64,000 nucleotides of DNA. It comes from Takakia lepidozioides. Its lineage: Eukaryota; Streptophyta; Takakiopsida; Takakiales; Takakiaceae. This document shows, piece by piece, positions 33,426 to 44,023 of the stretch (position 1 is the stretch's first letter; each line of letters begins with the position of its first letter). The position numbers were made by a program, and so were the translations under genes. The notes under the pieces are model-generated. The model saw only the letters and a list, made by a program, of their open reading frames with translations, was not told the origin of the DNA and made no database searches. The stretch spans positions 10,106,001-10,170,000 of the forward strand of contig CM060732.1 of assembly GCA_030704615.1 (NCBI GenBank), written 5' to 3'.

Positions 33426-33849
33426 TCACAGCCACATATCGTCGCACGTTTCGTCGTCAAATTGGTCGAGTCTGCCCGAATTGCCCAAACTTGTCACTCA
33501 CGCGAGCGCGCTGCCTGCTTCTTTCTCGCTCGATTGTCTTCGTTTGTGTTTGCTTGTCTCTGTGGCGTCTGCCTTTGTGCGCTAGGTGTGATTGCTAGAA
33601 TCATGGCTGGTGTGGAGGGATAGCACCAACAATGCAGGAGAAATTCACAACGAGGAGGAGAAGAAGCCTTTGGAGGGGGGAGGTTCACATTAATATGAAA
33701 GTGAAGGGTAAGATAATGGAAGCACGTGGCATTTTTGTAGGGTTTGTTCCCTGTTGGGCTTGAAGTCGTTAGGATCATAGAGAATGACACTTCTGGGCAT
33801 GTGAAGTGGCTTGTTGTGGCAGGCAGTCTGACAGAGCCTCATCAACGAT

Positions 33850-34226
33850 GTCAATGGAAACACCAATCCAGTGCAAATCCTCCTCTTCAGTAACCTCCTT
33901 CTCCTCATCGTCATCTCCTCATCCTCCATCCCCATGTTTTCATCAGCGTCTGACTCCTCTGAATCAGTGCTGTATTCCTCTTCAGCTGGAGCATTCTCAT
34001 TTTGCGACTGCATAAGCAACAAGGCCTCATATTCTTGCCTGACAACGCACTCGGCAATATCGTCAAGATAAGGAGTCCACCACGATTCGGAATCAAACCT
34101 GTCCTCCCCGTCGCCCTTCACAGCACGGCTGCTGCTGCTTGCATCCACATTGGCAGCAGGCCTATCCTCCCCGTCGCCCTCCATAGCACGGCTGCTGCCG
34201 CCTGCATCCACATTGGCAGCGTCCAT
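33850..34226 (-). CDS. Unknown acidic protein fragment
   Basis: From the ATG at 34224-34226 the minus strand encodes two near-repeats of 'SSRA(M/V)(E/K)GDGEDR' (residues about 10-45), then ESWWTPYLDDIAECVVRQEY and an acidic tract (EEYSTDSEESDADENMG). I do not recognise the family; acidic Asp/Glu tracts are common in nuclear proteins. Below about 33850 the frame runs antisense through a PPR leader fragment, so the true coding part probably ends earlier or splices. Codon-level conservation of the internal duplication suggests it was once coding. It might be host or transposon cargo. Confidence 0.4.
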
Positions 34227-34239
34227 CTTAGCTAAACAG

Positions 34240-35329
34240 ACAAAATGACTAACAACAAACTTGATTTTGAGCTGTCAACACTGTGCCTATAATCATTGCA
34301 GACTTCCCTTAACTAGCCAGCAAATAATCGGCGCCGGGAATGACAGAACTTAGCTGACCCAAAACACCAGGAATCGCTGTCTTTTGGATCTTAATTGTGT
34401 TCAACAAATGTTAATTTTTTTTTTTTACAAACGGTCCTATTTCCCGGGTCCTATTCCTGCACGCCTTTCCCGCAGCCTTATTCTCCTCCTATGCTTGTAA
34501 TCGTTGCCGACTATGCAGGTTCGGCAACTACCGAACCTGCTTTTTACGAACCGAGGGCAAACTTCTAGGCCACATTATGATGCAGCACACCTCGCACTTT
34601 TTGACATGAAAAACAGTCAAAATTAGGTCGGGAAGGGCTAAATTCTAGGAATATTCCCTAAAATTGCTCTGCTCATGCTTATATGTGCTTATGCTCATGC
34701 TCATGCTCACCGCTCATGCAAAGTATACACCCACTACTACAGATTGTCGTTTTTATGACTACGGGTGATATTAACCTTGGTAACCATGACTATATATGCG
34801 ACTACAAAGTGATGAAACCAATTGTTGGGTGCATTTTAATATATTTTAATCTAATGAAGTCATACAGATTACTACATGACTAGGAACTACGGTCATCAAA
34901 CATTGTTGACCAAGAAACAAGGCTTGGTTTATATAACTAGTAGTCATACGCACTACTACATGTCAAACACGTGTCGTATAAGCGTATGACTAAATGACTA
35001 CACCATTACTACACATTGATGACATGCCATAGAAGCTTGTGACTACATGACTACATGAGGTTTTACAGCTATGTTTATATGACTACATCACTACACGTAG
35101 GCATCTTAAGGCATATACATGGGTTCATCTATTGGATGACCTCATCCATCTAAGCACTTGCGTCAATGGAATGACACAAAGTACAAAGGTTATTTTTTTT
35201 AAAAGTTGCTTTAAGGTTGCCCACATTCAGCCTGTGAACACAGAAGGGCTGGGACTTAGCCTCTTTTGGTCTCCCACGCTACCATTTGTTTCTTAGGTAT
35301 CGAGCCCTAGCAGTAAGAACTTGTGTCAT
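34240..35329. other. AT-rich intergenic stretch with two low-complexity patterns
   Basis: No gene. A GCTCATGC / GCTTATGC cluster at 34674-34722 resembles the subterminal words of the DNA transposon family, but no terminus (CTATTTCATGAGC) is beside it. From 34727 to about 35110 loosely repeated words ACTACTACA / TGACTACATG dominate. A 13-T run occurs near 34415. Confidence 0.5.
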
Positions 35330-35768
35330 GGAACGCGACGATCGCAGGATATGCAATGCAGGGGCGTGGGATTGAGGCTTGGCGACCTATTCTGAGCAAC
35401 TCATGCAGCTTTCTTGAGCTTATTTTGAGCAAATGAGCAGGAAGGAAGGAAGGGCGAGGGAATGCACAGCAGGCGGGGGCATGGTATAGAGGCTTCGGAG
35501 ACGTATGAGCAAATAATGCGGGAAGGGATGAAGCCAGACCAGATCAAGTTCGTGTGTGTGTGTTTGCAATACGTGTGCGAGCCTGGCGACCCTGGCATGG
35601 AGAAGGGTTAAAAGGTCCATGGTTGCCATTGTCAAATTTGAAATTGTACCCGATGTCATTTTGAACAATACCCTCGTGGGCATGTATGCCAAATGTGACA
35701 GTATTGAGATACAAAGGGAGTGTTTGAGAATATGGCTGAACGAAATGTCGTGTCCTGGAGTGCGATGA
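35330..35768 (+). pseudogene. PPR fragment interrupted by transposon element D
   Basis: Frame-shifted pieces read VRVCVFAIRVRAWR (from 'tttgcaatacgtgtgcgagcc') and SFEYGTKCRVLEC-type segments that align at DNA level with the PPR unit (GTATGGCTGAACGAAATGTCGTGTCCTGGAGTGCGATGAT). The homology is cut at 35776, exactly where the element D terminus begins. Confidence 0.7.
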
Positions 35769-36119
35769 TACAAATCGGGGGTTGCTATTCCATGAGCTCA
35801 TGAGCGGGCATGTCTCACCCATGAGCCGCAAAGTAACACACTTCGAATTTCGGCAGATTTTTCAGGCCAAAACTATAAAATAATCAGAAAATCGATAGAT
35901 TCCGCGCTCATGCTGGAAGCACTCCGCTCATGAGTACCAGTGTACGCTCATGACTTGGAGCCCAGGCTCATGGACCGCTAGGCCAGGTCATGAAAAACTG
36001 AATTCTGGGCAATAACGGCACCGAAATTATCCAGAGGCAGAGACGCAAGCGGAATTAGGATCCGGGTTTGCAGACTCCGAAAACGCAATGGCGACCTATA
36101 ACCGTGGATAGTACTGTTG

Positions 36120-36490
36120 CAGAAGTGCATGATGGTTGGGTATAACGGCGCCGTAATTGGGCACAGGAAAAGAAATAGCCGGCTGAAGGCTCGGGAGTGA
36201 AGCCAACAACGGTGAAAGTAATTGGGCTCCACCAACCAAAACCCGGAGTGCAGGCGAGTAACGGCGCCGAAATGGGCCCCGAAAACCAAATACTCGGTTT
36301 GAAGCCACCGGAGTGCAGCCGATAACGGCGCCAAAATTGGGTCCAGAAACCAAATACCCGGCTGAAGGCTAGGGATTGCAACCAATAACGGCGCCGAAAT
36401 TGACCTGCGGAAACAAAATTCTCGGCTGAAGCTTCCGCACTCCATCCAATAACGGCGCCCAAAATTGGGCTCCGAAGAGCAAATACCCGC
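36120..36490. repeat. Subterminal repeats of element D, spacing 63-64 bp
   Basis: Units of 'aataacggcgcc(g/a)aaattgg' followed by 'aaccaaatacccggctgaag' repeat with GGCGCC centres at 36265.5, 36329.5, 36392.5 and 36456.5; one more at 36149.5 is two periods away (116 bp). The position, just inside the terminal repeat, parallels the 74-bp array of copy B at 49010-49450. Confidence 0.85.
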
Positions 36491-36727
36491 CTTACGGTAA
36501 GGGAGGCCTTGCTCTCATTTGCTCTTCACTTTCTCTGTTGTGCCCATCTCCTCCCTGCTTTGAGTTTGTGCTATGTCATAGAGGCCATGTCGTGCCCGAA
36601 TCACATCTATCGACGCCAGACGGGAGTCATTTTCCCGAAAGCACACGACATCATTGTTTTCCTGGATGTTTACAGGGACGATTCTCGACTTGTCCAGCTG
36701 AGAGCAATGGAGTTTCCTCTCCTTCTG

Positions 36728-37045
36728 TCAGCTCAATGGGCCGCCCTTCTGCAGATCCAACTCCCACATCTCCAGCGGCCTCCACCGCATTCGTTGTTTT
36801 GAAATTGACTGCAAACCCAATATCTCCGCTTCCAGTCTCCTAGGGGTTTTACTGGCGAAGCCATGGGCTCCTTCTGCTTCCTCGACTTCGAACTCTAGTG
36901 GGCTTTTCTGAGGCGATATCTGAGGTGTTGAATGAGGACTCGCCTGCCTCGATGCACTTCCACCTTGCGAGCGCAGCACCCGGGCAGGAGTATCCAAAGT
37001 TGACTGTGTTGCTTCGCCCCCATGCGATCCCTCCCCAGCTCCCAT
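36728..37045 (-). CDS. Low-complexity fragment, possible 5' remnant of a ParB-like gene
   Basis: From an ATG near 37045 the minus strand reads MGAGEGSHGGEATQSTLDTP, then HSTPQISPQKSPLEFEVEE and a closing RWRPLEMWELDLQKGG. The composition (Ser, Pro, Lys, Glu) resembles the disordered N-terminus of the ParB-like proteins in copies A and B. It is transcribed away from the palindrome array at 37720, as those genes are. No ParB domain follows, so the assignment rests on position and composition only. Confidence 0.25.
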   Translation of the reverse strand: MGAGEGSHGGEATQSTLDTPARVLRSQGGSASRQASPHSTPQISPQKSPLEFEVEEAEGAHGFASKTPRRLEAEILGLQSISKQRMRWRPLEMWELDLQKGGPLS

Positions 37046-37719
37046 GTCAAACAAACATGAAAACATGAGACACTGCACGCAAAAAAAAAGGTGTAAAAGG
37101 AATATTGCGTATGGAGTGCTCATATCCGCAAAGCACGAATCTCTCACGGGTGGGCGATCTGAGTCTCCGGTAACGAGGTCTGCATTTCATGCATGAGACG
37201 GAGCTTAAGTCGTGTCGTCGGCGGCTTTCCCAAAATCCCGCGTCCTCCTTCTCTTTGCCGGAGTTGCCTGACCTTCCACAAACTCTATGCTACCACTATG
37301 CCGCATAAGGAGAGGAGAGAAACGCAGGAGAATGTCACTGCAGAAGGGCAAGGAGCGAGGAGAGCGAAGCGGTGGAACATGCAACCACTATGCACGAGCA
37401 GATATGTAAGCAGCCACGTCTCCCGAAGCGTTGCCACCGTCCACCACTTTCTGCCGTATGAGTGATGAAGAGATTGTGACCCCTGACACGTTCGCACGGA
37501 TGAAGTCGACTGGAACACGACGCGTGCCGGTTCCAGCCACCGGTACAAGACGGTTTATCCGAATTGCGGCACCGAAATACCTTCCGTTCACCGGATGCTG
37601 TTCCCGGAGCAGCCGACATTGAATGAAATATCTGCACATCATGAAACCCAACCGCCATGAAAATCCCCTGCCTATGACATTCAACAGTCAGGTCGGTACA
37701 TTTCATCAGCGGACGGATG

Positions 37720-38770
37720 AATTTCGGCGCCAAAATTCATCCTATTCAAGTGCTTTCGTACACAAACTTACAAATTTCGGCGCCGCAATTCATCGCTTCC
37801 CAAGTCCTCATTCGTCATGAGCAAACCTGTCAGTGGGATATCGGAGCCGGAATTAATTCCGGGACAGTGGAAATGGCTGCACTTGGGCACATTTCATCCA
37901 TATTTCGGCGCCGAAATTCATTACGAATATCTCCGTCCACGCGTAGACGAGGTGAAATCATCCATATTTCGGCGCCGAAATTCATCCAGAGCGAAGACTA
38001 AATGGGCACCATGCTATGCTTTGCCGCCATCATTGCCCCTGACAGATGCTGTCCATGCCTGTTGGACTTGCCATTTCTGGACATTTAACTATAATTTCGG
38101 CGCCGAAATTATACTTTATGTGCGGCAACGTCCCGTGCGAAAAAGACCACTTAATGGATACTGTCGGTTTCAAAGGAAAAAAACGGCTAAAATGCAATTA
38201 ATTTTGACAGAAGGGGTTCAATATGCCGATTTCTCCATTAAATGCAGAATATTCCTGTTATTTTCGTCGGAACGGGGTATTTCCAACGATTTACCGAAAA
38301 TTATATCATCTAGAAGCAAATAGTAAGTGTCGGGTTTGGACGAATTTCGGCGCCAAAATTCATCCGTCGCATAGAAAATGTAATATTAGAGTTACTCATT
38401 GCGGACAGTAAGGATGAATTTCGGCGCCGAAATTCATCCATTTCAAAGAAAAATAAATATTGGAGGGAGGGCATTGGATGAATTTCGGCGCCGAAATCCG
38501 GCGCTCAAACCCTGAAAAGAATTTGGAGGGATGGAGTCGGTTGAATTTCGGCGCCGAAATTCATTGCTCGGGAAGAAAAAATAAAATTCAGGAGGACTTC
38601 GGATGAATTTCGGCGCCGAAATTCATTGCTCGCGAAGAAAAAAATAAAATCGGGAGGACTTCGGATGAATTTCGGCGCCGAAATTCATTGCTCCCGAAGA
38701 AAAAATAATAATTCGGGAGGACTTCGGATGAATTTCGGCGCCGAAATTCATTTCTTGCGAAGAAAAAAAA
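37720..38770. repeat. Palindrome array of element D, spacing 62-64 bp
   Basis: Palindromes with arm GGATGAATTTCGGCGCC and its complement. The last six centres are at 38425.5, 38489.5, 38552.5, 38614.5, 38676.5 and 38739.5, i.e. 62-64 bp apart. The left part (37720-38350) has more widely scattered sites (37730, 37778, 37910, 37973, 38100, 38350). The spacers near 38570-38770 are A-rich (AGAAAAAAATAAAAT). The array ends a few bases before the truncated integrase of gypsy 1. Confidence 0.9.
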
Positions 38771-38777
38771 ATAATTC

Positions 38778-41078
38778 GGCTTCCACCCACTTCGTAGTAT
38801 AATCAGTGGCTGTAATTATGTACTTGTTCTGTGTATTCTTGGCCGGTGGGTTAATTGGTCCAACAAAGTCTAGTCCCCATTTCTGAAATGGTTCAGTAGG
38901 CATCGTAGGATGCAAAGCCATCTTCCCATATCTCTGCAAAGGTCCTAGCATCTGACATTCATCACAACTCTGACAATACTTGTGTACATCTTTGAACAAA
39001 GTAGGCCACCAGTAACCTGCAAGTAGTATCTTCCTATTGGTAGTCTCTTCTCCAAAATGTCCTCCAGCCACTCCTTTATGAACTTCCTCCAAAACTTTAT
39101 TTACTTCATGGTGGTACAAGCATCGTTTGAGTACTCCATCAGGTCCTAGCTTATACATTCTGCCTCTTACCATAGTATAAGGTAAAGCCTTGATAGCGAT
39201 TCTCTTCATCTGCTCCTTACCATAACTAGATGGGCACTGACCATGAGTAAGGTAGTATCTGATTGGCCACTGCCAATCTAACCATTCATCTGCACCTCCA
39301 TTAGAAATAAACTCGCATCAGGTAATTGATCGTCTACTCCTGTGGCGGCCTCTCCTGTTGTTAGTCGTGACAAGTGATCTGCCACAAGATACAAACGGCC
39401 AGGCTTGTAAACAACTTCGAACTCAAACTCGTGCAAGATTATTAACCACCTCGCTATCCTTCCACTTATCAAAGGTTTGTTCACCAGATATATCAGAGCC
39501 TGGTGATCCACATAAAACATAAACTTTCTTCCCAATAGGTAATGCCTGAATTTCTTGACTGCATAAATCATTGCCAGTGCTTCTCTTTCAGTTGTGCTAT
39601 AGTTCCTTTCAGCACTGTTCATCAACCTGCTACCTGTAACATTTTGGGCTAACACCGCTCCCAACGCTTCTCTTGAGGCATCACAGTGAACATGAAATAC
39701 TACATGCCAGTGAGGGTTAATCAGCACAGGTGTAGTTGTTACTGACAATGTAAGTTCCTCAAAAGCCTGTTGACATTCAGCTGTCCATGCAAACACTGCA
39801 TCTTTCTTCATAAGCTTGCTCAATGGTGCTGCTATCTGTGCATACCTTTTGACAAATCTTCTGTAATAACTGGTTTGTCCAAGGAATCTCCTTAGATTCT
39901 TTACATTTATTGGTGGTGGTGAGGCTTTAATGGCCTCTGTCTTCCTGGGATCCACAATAAGTCCCCTCTTACACACAATGTGTCCCAGAAGCACCATTGA
40001 GTTCAAACAGAAAGTACACTTCTCTGGATTCAGGCCCAGACCTCTCATTCTGCATCTGGCCAGACATAACTCCAATTTATGCAAGTGCTCATTCTTAGAG
40101 CCATACACACTGAAATCATCCAAAGAACACCTGCATGAAATCATCCAGATACTCATGAAAAGATTCACTTATCACTCTCTGAAAGGTTGCTGGTGCATTA
40201 CAAAGTCCAAAGGGCATGACTTTGTATGCATAAGCACCCCAGTCTGTGATGAAAGCCGTCTTTCCCTGGTCTTCTTCTGCCACTTGCACTTGATTATAAC
40301 CACTGAAGCCATCCATGAATGAGTACATCTCATGGCCTGCCACAGTGTCGAATACCGCTTCTGTGAATGGCAAAGAGAAAGGATCTTTCTTCGTGCAAGC
40401 ATTCAACTTCTTATAGTTCACACAAACTCTCAGTTTACCATTCTTCTTGGGAACTATCACAATGGGTGACAACCAAGTTGTATACTCTATCGGGTATATA
40501 AACTTAGCCTCAACCAACTTCTTGATCTCTTCTCCAACCTTTTGTGCATAGTTGGGATTCATTCTGTACCTTGCCTGTTTAATTGGTACTGACCCTTGTT
40601 CCAGTTCAATCTTATGTTGACAGATCTCAGGTGGTATCCCTTTTAGATCCTCGTAGCTCCAGGCAAATACATCTCTGTATTCGATGAACAAACTCTTAGC
40701 TTCCTCAAAGAATTCTGGTTCCAAATCAGCTCCTACCTTCACCATCCTCGGTTCCTCTTCAGTTCCCACATTCACTTCTCTCACCTGCTTATCAGCTGTG
40801 ATTGTCCAACCAGTCACCACTTCATCCTGTATACTCACAGTGGCTGGTTCCTCTAGGATTTCCATTTCTCCTTCTCTTTCTTCATAGAAATGTGGTGGGT
40901 AACTGCTGGTTTCCTCTTCAATTGGTGTTCCTGTCACTACACCACAACAAATATCTTTTAAACAACTTAGGCCTTCCAGCTGCATCTCTGCAACCTGTTC
41001 CCACTCTGGGTGTGCAGCGAACAGAGTAGCTTCCTGTTCCTCATCCAGTCCTCCCCTCCAGTCATACTCCCTGACCCC
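38778..41078 (-). pseudogene. Ty3/gypsy pol: reverse transcriptase, RNase H, partial integrase (element 1)
   Basis: Reverse transcriptase: PIKQARYRMNPNYAQKV, LRVCVNYKKLNA, VMPFGLCNAPATFQR and the catalytic LDDFSVY region, broken by a 1-bp insertion near 40122. RNase H: HVHCDASREALGAVL, RNYSTTEREALAMIYAVKKF and FYVDHQAL. A 27-bp deletion relative to element 2 lies near 39630. Integrase: the HHCC zinc finger (YHHEVNKVL...HFG...CQSCDEC) and the start of the catalytic core ([10 protein letters not shown]), then the truncation. A TGA at 41079-41081, where element 2 has CGA, separates pol from gag-protease. The enzymes would copy RNA to cDNA and integrate it; this copy cannot. Confidence 0.85.
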
Positions 41079-44003
41079 TCAAGGTCTTCTCGTAGCAGGT
41101 AATCTACTAGATTTCTTAGTGGTAATTTGTATCTTGTGCATCCCATTATGCACAGTTAGTAACTGGGAATTCCAGTCATGGAATACCCTGGCCTGTTTCA
41201 GCCACGGACGTCCCAACAATAAGGAGTAAGCCTCCATGACTTCATCCATTTTCAACAAAGTTACTGTGATTATAAAGATCATCTTTTGAATCTGTATCTT
41301 AACTCCTCTTATCAATCCCAATGGCTGTACACTTCTTTGATCTGCCATTGTTACTGTAAATGGGGCTGGTTTCATGTTACTTAGACCAAGCTTTTGCCTT
41401 AATTGGTCTGTCATGATATTCATTCCAGAGCCTCTATCTATCAGTACATCAGTTAGTTCTGTGCTTCCAATTCTCAATTGGATTACTGGCATAGAATCAT
41501 CAAAGTCCATGACTGTTTCTCGCCCTTCCGGCTTCACATTATAACTGGTCATCTTGCTGTTTAGGTTTGTGTTTCCTGTCTCCTGGGCAATTCGATTGAT
41601 TGCTTGATACAGCCTGTGTCTACAATAAGGTGCCACAGCCAATAGCTGTCCAATGGTAATCTCCGCTTTGGTCTGGCATATTACTTCAGCCAAAGTCCCT
41701 TGATTACTCTCCATGTCTGCAGCTTCTTTCTTCCTTTCCTCTTCACTCACTTCTTCTTCTCCATCAATATCTGAGGAATCTGCCATAGGAATATCAGTAC
41801 TCTTCTGCATTTCCCTTATGGTATCTGCCACTTCCTTGTGCAGTTCTTTCTCATCTCTCCAAGCCTCATCATCTTCAGGCACATCACTGCCATCGTCATT
41901 ATCATCATCTTCCTCAACTACTGGAGGTATTAGTTTGGCTTTGCTTCTTGTTACTATCATTGTACTTACTTCTGGTACAACACATGGCCTAACCATGTGA
42001 GCTGCCACCACTGGGCCCTCATTCACAGGAGCTCTCATCTCATTCTGGTGTCTAATCCAGAATGAACAGGCTGCCTTGCGATGTCTTGGCTGATTACAAT
42101 AGTAACACAGTTCTTCACCATTGGGTCCTTGCCCTTGGTCTGCTCTTGGATTATTTCTGTAATCCTGATTCCCTGGCTGGTAATTCCCCCTTGGATTACC
42201 CTGATAGTTGCCTCTGGAATTTCCTTGGTAATTCCCTCTTGAATTACCTCTCCCTTCCATGCCATTGTTATAACCACCAGGCCTACCATAGTGGTCCTGA
42301 TCACTGTTTCTTCTTGGCTGGGGCTGCACTTGATGCACCCTTACTTGCCTAGGTTCTCTTGCAGCTGTCCTTCTGTTGTAGTAACAATTCTCAGTAGAAT
42401 GGTTATCCATCTTACAAATGGTACAATGTTTCTCCTTCATGTGGCATTCAGTGGTGGTATGGCCTTCATTCTGGCACTTTGCACACCAAACACCCTTCCT
42501 CCAATGTGTTGCAGCCTCTGTGCCATACTTCTTCAAGATTTCTTCTAATCTTTTCTCATAGTTATCCCTCTTCAACTTCTCTTTTCTCTTACTTTTCCTT
42601 TTCAGTTCTTGCTCTTCTTCTTCATCTGACTCATCCTCAGAGTCCTCATCATCCCTTTTCTCTCTCCTGAGCATTCCCAATTGCTCAATTCTGTTTGCTG
42701 TTTCAAATGCCTCCTCCACTATATTATGGGGTAACATATCCACTTTCTTTTGCAACTTTGGTCTTAGTCCACTCACAAACCACGTCTTCTGTAAACCTGG
42801 TGCTGGTACAGCAGCCAGTTTTTTCATCATCAATTCCATTTTTTCCATATACTCCTCAACAGTTTCATGCTTCTTTTGCTTTAACTGTTGTAAACTTCCA
42901 TACACTTCATCCTCAGTTTTACTTGTCCTGAACCTATTTCGGAATGTTGTATTCAAGCCATTCCAGGTTAGGAAATGATTATCAGGGAATCTTGCATACC
43001 ATTCACTTGCTTTCTTGATAAGGGAACAAGGAAACAGTTTCATCTTGGCATCATCGCCATTCTCATTGTTCACTATACACATGTGCTCAAATTGGCTAAT
43101 GTGTACATCGGGATCCCCTTTTCCTGAATATATTGGAAAATGTGGTTTTGCCCGTGATGGTTGTAACGCCATCTGTGGCCCTACCTTCTGCCCACTGACA
43201 GGTGTTGGCACCCTTGCTGGTGCTGGTCCTTGAGGACCTGTTGTAATTGTGGTGGATCTCCCACCAAGTGGTGGCCCCTGAGCACTCCCTGCTACTGGCC
43301 CCACGATATTCACAGTATTCCCAGCTCCAGTTGCACTACTTCCCACACTCCCTGTCCCCCCAGAGCCAAATCCAGGCTGCCCGCCTGATCCCCCTGAGCC
43401 GACACCTTCGTTGGCCTGTGATCCAAGTGCTCCACTTGATCTAGGTCCAACGGGTTGGGTTGTCCTAGTTGTAGTCTCAACCTCAGCTGTTGGGTCTACT
43501 TCTTCATACTCTTCCTCTTCCAATTTCTTCTCTCTATTTTCATCCTCCAAGTTTTGCCCTTGGGTTTCTTCTTCACTCATGTAACTCAACTGTAATGGTG
43601 TTGGAGAGTCTGAACTCTCCGTTGGCTTTGCCACATCCTCTCCTCCTTCTTCACCTTCCGTTTCAGAAACTGGAGTTCCTGCTTTTGGTGTTCCATGCCA
43701 ACTCTTATCAAAGATTTCTGTCAAATCTTTTATCCAGGGATGTACCTCAGGTCTTTCACCTTGTGATTGATCTTCTTCCCGTACCAATTCCCTTAATCTT
43801 TCTTGCAAAGAAAAAGAAGGAGTGGCATCCAACTCTAGTTCTTCCGGTATGGGTGATGTACTCTCTGATCTTAATGGTGTGAGAGGTCCAGATGATTCCC
43901 CTATGTCTATTCCTCTCTCCCAAAGATATGGATAATTAGCTTTCAAATAACTTTCTCTTTTTGCTGAATATCTCTGGAGTCTAGCTTCTCTTTCATCACT
44001 CAT
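41079..44003 (-). CDS. Ty3/gypsy gag-protease polyprotein (element 1)
   Basis: 974 codons, open throughout. Residues 1-280 are charged and Gly/Thr-rich. Residues about 280-460 form the retrotransposon gag (capsid) domain (FPIYSGKGDPDVHISQFEHM, WNGLNTTFRNRF, VEEYMEKMELMMKK). Residues about 500-680 carry three CCHC zinc knuckles of C-X2-C-X4-H-X4-C form (CAKCQNEGHTTTEC, CTICKMDNHSTENC, CYYCNQPRHRKAAC) for nucleic-acid binding, with Arg/Gly/Asn-rich repeats (NSRGNYQGN) between knuckles two and three. The aspartic protease motif near residue 870 reads LIDRGSG; element 2 has LIDGGSG, so the second position is mutated here. The start ATG at 44003 lies 20 bp after the preceding frame ends. Confidence 0.85.
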   Translation of the reverse strand: MSDEREARLQRYSAKRESYLKANYPYLWERGIDIGESSGPLTPLRSESTSPIPEELELDATPSFSLQERLRELVREEDQSQGERPEVHPWIKDLTEIFDKSWHGTPKAGTPVSETEGEEGGEDVAKPTESSDSPTPLQLSYMSEEETQGQNLEDENREKKLEEEEYEEVDPTAEVETTTRTTQPVGPRSSGALGSQANEGVGSGGSGGQPGFGSGGTGSVGSSATGAGNTVNIVGPVAGSAQGPPLGGRSTTITTGPQGPAPARVPTPVSGQKVGPQMALQPSRAKPHFPIYSGKGDPDVHISQFEHMCIVNNENGDDAKMKLFPCSLIKKASEWYARFPDNHFLTWNGLNTTFRNRFRTSKTEDEVYGSLQQLKQKKHETVEEYMEKMELMMKKLAAVPAPGLQKTWFVSGLRPKLQKKVDMLPHNIVEEAFETANRIEQLGMLRREKRDDEDSEDESDEEEEQELKRKSKRKEKLKRDNYEKRLEEILKKYGTEAATHWRKGVWCAKCQNEGHTTTECHMKEKHCTICKMDNHSTENCYYNRRTAAREPRQVRVHQVQPQPRRNSDQDHYGRPGGYNNGMEGRGNSRGNYQGNSRGNYQGNPRGNYQPGNQDYRNNPRADQGQGPNGEELCYYCNQPRHRKAACSFWIRHQNEMRAPVNEGPVVAAHMVRPCVVPEVSTMIVTRSKAKLIPPVVEEDDDNDDGSDVPEDDEAWRDEKELHKEVADTIREMQKSTDIPMADSSDIDGEEEVSEEERKKEAADMESNQGTLAEVICQTKAEITIGQLLAVAPYCRHRLYQAINRIAQETGNTNLNSKMTSYNVKPEGRETVMDFDDSMPVIQLRIGSTELTDVLIDRGSGMNIMTDQLRQKLGLSNMKPAPFTVTMADQRSVQPLGLIRGVKIQIQKMIFIITVTLLKMDEVMEAYSLLLGRPWLKQARVFHDWNSQLLTVHNGMHKIQITTKKSSRLPATRRP

Positions 44004-44023
44004 GTTCCATGTCTTTCATTTCT

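Larger units (their letters stand above)
35777..38777. mobile_element. Element D: deletion derivative of the ParB-methyltransferase transposon family
   Basis: 35777-35797 is a terminal inverted repeat that ends in GCTATTCCATGAGC and differs at only a few of 21 positions from both ends of copy B. It is followed by GCTCATGAGC-type subrepeats (to 35990), a subterminal GGCGCC repeat array, one small minus-strand frame, and a large palindrome array at 37720-38770. The element stops where gypsy 1 begins (38778) and no right terminus is present. The preceding 9 bp (atacaaatc) would be its target duplication. No transposase or methyltransferase remains, so it depended on a partner or has been truncated. 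Confidence 0.7.

Noticed and set aside
34674-34722. Fifth terminus of the transposon family
   Set aside because: GCTCATGC words are present but the diagnostic CTATTTCATGAGC end is not, and no neighbouring array or gene supports it.
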